Source: Candidatus Culexmicrobium profundum (GTDB lineage Archaea > Thermoproteota > Methanomethylicia > Culexarchaeales > Culexmicrobiaceae). From it: 9,911 nt of DNA. This document shows, one piece after another, positions 6,201-9,911 of this stretch. The position numbers and the translations under genes are program-made. Location: the NCBI GenBank assembly GCA_025061245.1, contig JANZKD010000055.1, positions 1 through 9,911 of the forward strand, in the 5' to 3' direction. Every line of letters begins with the position of its first letter. Within the stretch, counting starts at the first letter, position 1. Below the pieces are notes generated by a model. It was not told the origin of the DNA. It saw nothing but the letters and a program-made list of their open reading frames with translations, and did not search any database.

Positions 6201-6244
6201 GTTATATTGTTATGGTTATATAGTTATATGGTGATATAGTTGAG
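6201..6244 (+). repeat. degenerate tandem repeat in the vapBC promoter, containing the TATA box
   Basis: Three imperfect units follow each other: GTTATATTGTTATG (6201-6214), GTTATATAGTTATATG (6215-6230) and GTGATATAGTTGAG (6231-6244). The last includes the TTG start of vapB. A TATA box, GTTATATA at 6215-6222, would start transcription at about 6240, making the vapB message leaderless. The units could be sites for VapB autorepression, which is usual for this type of toxin-antitoxin operon, or simple AT-rich slippage. Confidence 0.4.
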
Positions 6245-6470
6245 TAAACGTTATGTAACTATATCTGTATTGGAGGATGTTAAGAGGATTCTGGAGAAGG
6301 GTAAGGGTAGTGAGGATTGGAGCTCCTTCCTATTAAAAATTTACCGTGAATATGAGTATCTCCGTAGACTTGAATCCTTCAGAAAGCTGAGAAGTTTATT
6401 GTCTGATGAGGATTTAAGGGAAATTGAAGAGTCGATTAAAGAGTTTAGAGAAAAATTCTCCTTGAGGTGA
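6240..6470 (+). CDS. vapB: VapB-type antitoxin (COG1753-like)
   Basis: A 76-residue small charged protein directly before a PIN-domain toxin. The N-terminal strand RYVTISV followed by a helix, LEDVKRILEKGKGSEDWSSF, is typical of archaeal VapB of the COG1753 type, in which the strand dimerises to bind DNA. The second half, RLESFRKLRSLLSDEDLREI and onward, is helical and would wrap the toxin active site. The start is a TTG at 6240, with no Shine-Dalgarno but a TATA box about 22 bases upstream, consistent with leaderless translation. The stop is 4 bases before the vapC ATG. It neutralises VapC and probably represses its own operon. The toxin-antitoxin pairing is inferred from order and families. 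Confidence 0.8.
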   Translation: MSKRYVTISVLEDVKRILEKGKGSEDWSSFLLKIYREYEYLRRLESFRKLRSLLSDEDLREIEESIKEFREKFSLR

Positions 6471-6474
6471 ATTT

Positions 6475-6822
6475 ATGGTTCTATTTGATACTTCTATTAT
6501 AATTGACATGATTAGAAGTGGAGAGTATCGTTATGGGAGTATCTCAATAATTTCTCTAATTGAAATATTGAGGGGGATAGGTGGGGGGAAGAGGAGTAGA
6601 GTTAAAGCCCTATTTGAAGAAGTGTTCAATATTTATACTATCGACAATAGGGTTGTAGAAGTCTATTGTCAATTATATGAAAAGCTTAAGGAGGCTGGTC
6701 AATTAATTCCAGATGCAGATTTAATAATTGCAGCCACAGCTATGGCATATGATGAGGAATTGGAAAGCCGTGATGATCACTTCGCTAGACTTAAGGATCT
6801 CGGCCTAAAATTTAGAGGATAA
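6475..6822 (+). CDS. vapC: VapC toxin, PIN-domain ribonuclease
   Basis: A 115-residue PIN domain, the usual VapC being about 115-140. These are Mg2+-dependent RNases that cut tRNA or rRNA and stop growth when the antitoxin is degraded. The acidic catalytic set is complete: D5 in LFDTSIIID, E30 in ISLIEILRG, D82 in IPDADLIIAATA, and D100 (or D101) in ESRDDHFARL. The ATG at 6475 has GAGGTGA at 6463-6469, overlapping the vapB stop, with 5-base spacing, so it is strongly and coupledly translated after vapB. It is slightly short but with no missing element, so it is probably active. Confidence 0.9.
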   Translation: MVLFDTSIIIDMIRSGEYRYGSISIISLIEILRGIGGGKRSRVKALFEEVFNIYTIDNRVVEVYCQLYEKLKEAGQLIPDADLIIAATAMAYDEELESRDDHFARLKDLGLKFRG

Positions 6823-6918
6823 ATTGGTATTTTCTAATAAGCTGATAAATTCACGTTTGCATTTCTCTTCGGCAATACCTGTTATTTGGGTAGTGTTGTT
6901 AAATTTAATCTTGATAAC

Positions 6919-6927
6919 ATATTTAAG
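6919..6927 (+). promoter_or_regulatory. TATA box for the JAMM-domain gene
   Basis: CATATTTAA lies about 35 bases before the ATG at 6958. Transcription would begin near 6947, just before a Shine-Dalgarno GGAGA at 6949-6953 that sits 4 bases from the start codon. Confidence 0.4.
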
Positions 6928-6957
6928 TGAATTATCTTCTTAAGCCTTGGAGATAAT

Positions 6958-7473
6958 ATGGCTATAAATAGTAGGGATTTGAAGTTTAAGCTCTTCTCAT
7001 TGGCTAAGAAGTTGGCTGGTATGCCTAAGGATGCTGAGTATGCTATTATTGTTTATGAGGATGGATATGTTTCCCCCATAATTAGTCAGGGTTTGTTTAG
7101 TGGTGCAATTATTCCCTTTAGACATGTGGATCATGGATTTGCAGTTGCTGTTTTACATACGCATCCAGTTCCACGCACTGCTCCATCAATTGCAGACTTA
7201 AATTTACTCTTCAACATGTCTAGGCATAATACTCCAGCTTATCTTGGCACTATTTATAGAAGTGGAAGTGAAGTTGTGTTAACCTTGTATATTGCTAATA
7301 GGAGTGTTAGTCCAATGGAGGCCAGCTTAGTTTTGAATGAGTCGCGTGTATATGAGTTTTTGAATGTTAGGGGTGGTTTTAGGGAGAGTCTTTCCGATAA
7401 GCAGATTTATGAGCAGCATAGATTGCTTCAGAGATTGAATATTTCAGTTGAGAGGTATAGGTTTAAGTTGTAG
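6958..7473 (+). CDS. standalone JAMM/MPN (Mov34-like) metalloprotease-type protein
   Basis: 171 residues. The zinc motif H-x-H-x7-S-x2-D of JAMM isopeptidases is intact: H67-T-H69, S77 and D80 in LHTHPVPRTAPSIADL. A glutamate that could complete the site lies upstream, at E27 or E34, in the strand AEYAIIVYEDGYV. Characterised relatives cleave ubiquitin-like or SAMP conjugates, or act on small molecules. Here no ubiquitin-like, E1-like or ThiS-like gene is next to it, so the substrate is unknown. The Pro-rich HTHPVPRTAPS insert and the basic C-terminus (QRLNISVERYRFKL) are visible. The ATG at 6958 is supported by GGAGA 4 bases before it. It lies between vapBC and an orphan antitoxin gene but has its own promoter. 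The domain call is secure; activity is inferred from the intact motif. Confidence 0.8.
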   Translation: MAINSRDLKFKLFSLAKKLAGMPKDAEYAIIVYEDGYVSPIISQGLFSGAIIPFRHVDHGFAVAVLHTHPVPRTAPSIADLNLLFNMSRHNTPAYLGTIYRSGSEVVLTLYIANRSVSPMEASLVLNESRVYEFLNVRGGFRESLSDKQIYEQHRLLQRLNISVERYRFKL

Positions 7474-7596
7474 TTATGTAATTTATTTCATTATCACTTG
7501 TTAGTATACTCGATACTGCTTTTATATGTCTTAATTTTCTATCAAGAGAATTGAATGTCCTCTTGTCTGATATTTAATAAATTTCAAGTTAGCTGT

Positions 7597-7622
7597 GAAG
7601 TATTTATATACTTTTTTACTTC
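7597..7622 (+). promoter_or_regulatory. TATA box inside a dyad, promoter of the orphan RHH gene
   Basis: AAGTAT (7598-7603) and ATACTT (7608-7613) form a 6-bp inverted repeat around TTAT, centred on the TATA box. GAAGTA (7597-7602) is matched again by TACTTC at 7617-7622. Such symmetry over the TATA box is what a ribbon-helix-helix repressor could bind, so autoregulation by the downstream gene is plausible. Confidence 0.4.
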
Positions 7623-7646
7623 TTTTAGAGTTATGGCGGTATAACG

Positions 7647-7922
7647 GTGAAGATAAGCTTATACATAGATGAGAAATTATGGCTAAGATTTAAGGAGGCT
7701 GTTTTAAGGAAGCATGGAACCTTAAGAAGATTAAGTAATGAAATTGAAGAAGTAATTCGTTCATGTTTAGTTGAAGATTACTTAGAGTCCTTCTTTAAAG
7801 AGATGGTTAAAGCTTCGTTTTCAATTGAAGAGTTGAAGAAAAATAGATTGAAACCTTCAGGGCCCTCTTCAGAAATTTTGATCAGAGAGATGAGAGGAAG
7901 TTTAATTGAAACTCTGCCTTGA
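7647..7922 (+). CDS. orphan RHH (CopG/VapB-like) antitoxin or regulator
   Basis: 91 residues. The N-terminal KISLYIDEKLWLRFKEAVLR, then KHGTLRRLSNEIEEVIRSCL, fits the ribbon-helix-helix fold of archaeal VapB-like antitoxins, in which the KISLYID strand contacts operator DNA and the two helices (9-21 and 28-43) form the dimer. The remainder, including SSEILIREMRGSLIETLP, resembles a toxin-binding tail. The usual PIN-domain gene is absent: only 30 bases separate the stop from the end of the convergent oxidoreductase gene. It may pair with a distant VapC or be a free regulator. The GTG at 7647 follows GGCGGT (7635-7640) by 6 bases and a TATA box about 40 bases upstream. The fold is fairly confident; the role is open. 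Confidence 0.75.
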   Translation: MKISLYIDEKLWLRFKEAVLRKHGTLRRLSNEIEEVIRSCLVEDYLESFFKEMVKASFSIEELKKNRLKPSGPSSEILIREMRGSLIETLP

Positions 7923-7952
7923 TAATAGTGATAGTTAAGAAAATACTTTGAG

Positions 7953-8909
7953 TCAATGGATTCTTGGAATTACTTCTTGGAGGAATAGTTTTGCTCCATC
8001 TAATTTGGGGAAGTCTAGGAATCTTATTATGAATACTTTTACGCCTAGTTTAATGTACTCTTTAATTTTACCTGCAACTCTTTCTGGGTCTCCGATAATG
8101 TAGTTTTCTTCATATCCCTTCCTTATGAAGGGGCTTTTCTCAGCTAGTTTTAGTGCTTCAGTTTTATTCTTGCATAATGCAATCATGGTTGATAGAGTTT
8201 TTACTATTTCATCGAAATCCCTATTAACTGCTCTACAATGCTTCTTTAAGACTTCAAGTTTATGTTTATATGTTTTAGGTGAAGCGTTTGGTATGTTCCA
8301 CCAATCAGCATATTTAGCTACAACTCTTAAGGTTAGCTTTTCACCTCCACCTCCAATCATTATTGGTGGGGTGGGTTTTGGCTTAGGCTCACAAATTGCA
8401 TCAACAACCCTATAATATTTGCCTTGGAATGTAGCCTTTCCCTCAGTCCACATTATCCTAATAATTTGAACTGCTTCTTCAAGCTGCCTAATCCTAACCC
8501 GTGCAGGTGGAAATTCATATCCATAGGCAATATATTCATCACCCTTCCATCCAGCACCAATACCTAGAATGAATCTCCCATTAGATAGAAGTTGAATTGT
8601 AGCACTCATCTTGGCTAGTAATGCTGGATTCCTATAACTATTACATAGAACAATGTTACCCCACTTCAATTTACGATAAATAGCCGAGAAGTAGGCTAGA
8701 GCTGAAAAGCCCTCTAATGTTGGAGTCCTTTTATCAACAAAGTCGGCCCAAGGAATAAAGTGATCACAAATCCATGCAGAATCAAAGTAATCCTCAAACT
8801 CAGTTAGGAAACCATGAATTTGACTAATAAACTCCTCAGCACCACTACCATCAACAGGAAAGCTTGGAACCCTAACTCCAAAACTAATATCAACCAATAA
8901 GATCACCAT
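7953..8909 (-). CDS. LLM-class (luciferase-like) F420-dependent oxidoreductase
   Basis: A 318-residue TIM-barrel enzyme of the luciferase-like monooxygenase superfamily, in archaea mostly using reduced coenzyme F420 for hydride transfer. The N-terminal strand DISFGVRVPSFP leads to WICDHF (residues 46-51), where the family binds the deazaflavin. Then come NGRFILGIGAGW (110-121), the R-rich RVRIRQLEEAVQII helix, and the hallmark PPIMIGGGGEKLTLRVVAK with ADWWN (181-205). The C-terminal GDPERVAGKIKEYIKLGV is also typical. The substrate is unknown; F420 use rather than FMN is inferred from the subgroup. The ATG at 8909 has a TATA box about 20 bases upstream, suggesting a leaderless message; the adjacent GTG at 8906 or the TTG at codon 5 could also serve, since similarity begins near DISFGVR. 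It is convergent with the RHH gene. Confidence 0.9.
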   Translation of the reverse strand: MVILLVDISFGVRVPSFPVDGSGAEEFISQIHGFLTEFEDYFDSAWICDHFIPWADFVDKRTPTLEGFSALAYFSAIYRKLKWGNIVLCNSYRNPALLAKMSATIQLLSNGRFILGIGAGWKGDEYIAYGYEFPPARVRIRQLEEAVQIIRIMWTEGKATFQGKYYRVVDAICEPKPKPTPPIMIGGGGEKLTLRVVAKYADWWNIPNASPKTYKHKLEVLKKHCRAVNRDFDEIVKTLSTMIALCKNKTEALKLAEKSPFIRKGYEENYIIGDPERVAGKIKEYIKLGVKVFIIRFLDFPKLDGAKLFLQEVIPRIH

Positions 8910-8924
8910 GAATAATATGCTCCA

Positions 8925-8933
8925 ACAATATAC
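8925..8933 (-). promoter_or_regulatory. TATA box for the F420-type oxidoreductase
   Basis: On the minus strand GTATATTGT is centred about 20 bases before the ATG at 8909, so transcription would begin at or next to the start codon. A GGAG further down is 11-12 bases from the ATG, too far to be convincing as a ribosome site. Confidence 0.4.
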
Positions 8934-8961
8934 AAAACGGTTTCTTATTCATGGAGCCTAA

Positions 8962-8977
8962 ATCTAAAAGTTTAGAT
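8962..8977. repeat. 7-bp inverted repeat upstream of the oxidoreductase promoter
   Basis: ATCTAAA (8962-8968), AG, TTTAGAT (8971-8977) is a perfect dyad lying about 30 bases upstream of the minus-strand TATA box of the oxidoreductase gene. Its place suits an activator site, but AT-rich dyads of this length also arise by chance. Confidence 0.35.
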
Positions 8978-9105
8978 ATGCTGGATTTAATTTGAAGTAG
9001 GATGGTGGGGGAGCTGTAGTGGTATAAGTTATTTTGATGTGATAATGACCACTGTTTTGCTAGTGCCATTGTCTTTGGCTTGTAAAAATTATTGGAGGTT
9101 TAGAG

Positions 9106-9582
9106 TTATTCGTTTTCTATGTTGTTTATGGTGTTTATTAAATCGTATAGTTTGCCTATTTTTATTAGGTGTATTTTTAGTGCTGTGGCTAGTATGGGTC
9201 GATTATCTCCATTTTTTAGCTTTGTTATTAATCGGTTGTCAATTATTATTTCATACTTTTTCTTAACCTGTTTTGCAATTGATATTTCTAATGCTCTTAC
9301 GGCGCCCGCTGCGCCAAAAAAGCTGTATATGGCTTCATATGTTTCAATTGGATTTTCAAGTATACTTTCAACTAGATTTTTACCCATTTTCCTCCCAACA
9401 TGGAAATCTAGGACTCTTAGAAGTGTTTCTGCAATTGTGTCAGAGAAGACTTCATTTAGGAAGCCGTGTAAGACTTGTTTTTTAGACTTCTCATTTATTT
9501 GTAATGCTTCCTTAGAAGCATCAATTCCATGATATGTTTCTTTTACCATAAACTCCACAACGCTTGAAATAGTAATGGGCAT
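9106..9582 (-). CDS. helical protein of unknown function under a palindromic operator
   Basis: 158 residues, almost all predicted helix. No membrane segment, signal peptide, cysteine motif or recognisable catalytic motif is seen. Notable segments are TISSVVEFMVKETYHGID at the start, HGFLNEVFSDTIAETLLRVL at 39-58, a VGRKMGKNLVE stretch, and SFFGAAGAVRALEISIAKQV at 87-106, followed by a charged lysine-rich tail region. The compact helical core with a Phe-Phe-Gly turn reminds me weakly of archaeal output domains such as NitrOD5; this is an impression, not an assignment. The ATG at 9582 has no clear ribosome site. It is divergent from a winged-helix-like gene at 9700, and the shared control region carries a TetR-style palindrome 13 bases before this start codon, so the two genes are probably co-regulated. 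Confidence 0.65.
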   Translation of the reverse strand: MPITISSVVEFMVKETYHGIDASKEALQINEKSKKQVLHGFLNEVFSDTIAETLLRVLDFHVGRKMGKNLVESILENPIETYEAIYSFFGAAGAVRALEISIAKQVKKKYEIIIDNRLITKLKNGDNRPILATALKIHLIKIGKLYDLINTINNIENE

Positions 9583-9594
9583 TACTGTATTTAA

Positions 9595-9616
9595 GTGTAC
9601 CGATCACTCGGTATAC
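9595..9616. promoter_or_regulatory. palindromic operator, TACCGA-N4-TCGGTA
   Basis: GTGTACCGA (9595-9603), TCAC, TCGGTATAC (9608-9616): a 9-bp dyad with one mismatch (C/T), the inner six pairs being perfect. It is GC-richer than its surroundings. Spacing and the ACCGA/TCGGT core resemble TetR-family operators. It covers the predicted minus-strand transcription start (about 9608) of the helical gene, which fits a repressor site. Confidence 0.55.
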
Positions 9617-9628
9617 GAAAAAACGTAA

Positions 9629-9641
9629 AATATATATTTAA
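9629..9641. promoter_or_regulatory. shared, nearly symmetrical TATA region of the divergent pair
   Basis: The run AAATATATATTTA reads as a TATA box on both strands. At usual spacing it would drive plus-strand transcription from about 9660 and minus-strand transcription from about 9608. The latter falls inside the palindrome at 9595-9616. Confidence 0.45.
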
Positions 9642-9699
9642 GGGGCGTTGCGTACTGTCGTATTACGGTTAAGCAATAGATCATTATGGAGAAAATGTA

Positions 9700-9911
9700 A
9701 TGGCAATTAAAATTAAGTCAATAATGATTTTCAAGATAATATTAAAGCTTCACGACATGGAAAAGCAGGGTTTAAAACCAAATATTTCAGAGTTCTTCAG
9801 ATATACAAAGTTTAGACCTGAAACCTTCTATAAGCATAAGGCAGTACTAATAACTCTCAAATTAATAGAAGAGGAGAAAACAAGTCAATTTCCATTCCAC
9901 ACACATCTAAA
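9700..9911 (+). CDS. 3'-truncated winged-helix-like regulator (N-terminal 70 residues)
   Basis: The frame from the ATG at 9700 is open to the end of the window. GGAGA (9688-9692) lies 7 bases before it; the ATG at 9686 ends after four codons and is rejected. The fragment starts MAIKIKSIMIFKIILKLHDM, then KPNISEFFRYTKFRPETFYK, then HKAVLITLKLIEEEKTSQFP. This is the helix / helix-turn-helix / winged-strand order of small archaeal DNA-binding proteins, in which SEFFRYTKFRPETFYKHKAVL would be the helix-turn-helix and ALVELGLI-like VLITLKLIEEE precedes the wing. It is divergent from the helical protein gene and likely binds the intervening palindrome, though partnership is inferred from layout only. 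The C-terminal part is outside the window. Confidence 0.6.
   Translation, partial: MAIKIKSIMIFKIILKLHDMEKQGLKPNISEFFRYTKFRPETFYKHKAVLITLKLIEEEKTSQFPFHTHL

Noticed and set aside
9004..9075. tRNA-like stretch with GGGGGAG followed by GTAGTGGTA
   Set aside because: No matching CTCCCCC acceptor arm, no anticodon stem and no TTCGA T-loop follow at the required distance.
9039..9485. Plus-strand open frames opposite the helical gene (9039-9266, 9119-9532, 9273-9485)
   Set aside because: They lie mostly antisense to the better-supported minus-strand gene, have low-complexity Leu/Phe/Cys-rich translations, and lack ribosome sites.
1..9911. CRISPR array, insertion sequence or rRNA
   Set aside because: No regularly spaced repeats, transposase-like protein or rRNA-like conserved segment was seen on either strand.

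Overview
The window is AT-rich archaeal chromosomal DNA. Arginine is coded mostly by AGA/AGG. TATA-like boxes lie about 24 bases before several starts, some genes look leaderless, and others carry a full GAGGTGA Shine-Dalgarno. TTG and GTG starts occur. The gene families also fit an archaeon: an F420-type luciferase-like oxidoreductase, an archaeal TrmO, a COG1753-like VapB with a PIN toxin, and small RHH antitoxins. A thermophilic TACK-type lineage is my best guess, but no marker gene settles it.

Left part (1-2951): the 3' end of a beta-rich protein whose 5' end lies outside the window; a convergent four-helix membrane protein on the minus strand; and an MFS transporter whose first codons appear to be separated from the rest by a one-base frameshift. 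The following 350-base gap holds a gene of about 53 codons for a four-cysteine protein that has no ATG, GTG or TTG start.

Middle (3056-4755, all minus strand): an isoprenylcysteine methyltransferase-like membrane enzyme lies upstream of a two-gene operon, an ECF-type S component translationally coupled to TrmO. The operon promoter carries a perfect 9-bp inverted repeat plus a third half-site around the TATA box.

Right part (4756-9911): a standalone ATP-cone protein, an unknown four-helix membrane protein, a VapBC pair, a standalone JAMM metalloprotease-like protein and an orphan RHH antitoxin, all on plus. These are followed on minus by the F420-type oxidoreductase and a helical protein of unknown function. 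The latter is divergent from a 3'-truncated winged-helix-like gene, and the two share a TATA region with a TetR-style palindrome, TACCGA-N4-TCGGTA. I see no rRNA, tRNA, CRISPR array or insertion sequence, and no obvious multi-gene defence or biosynthetic system. The more unusual items are the hidden Cys4 gene, the MFS frameshift, the S-component/TrmO operator and the palindrome-controlled divergent pair.
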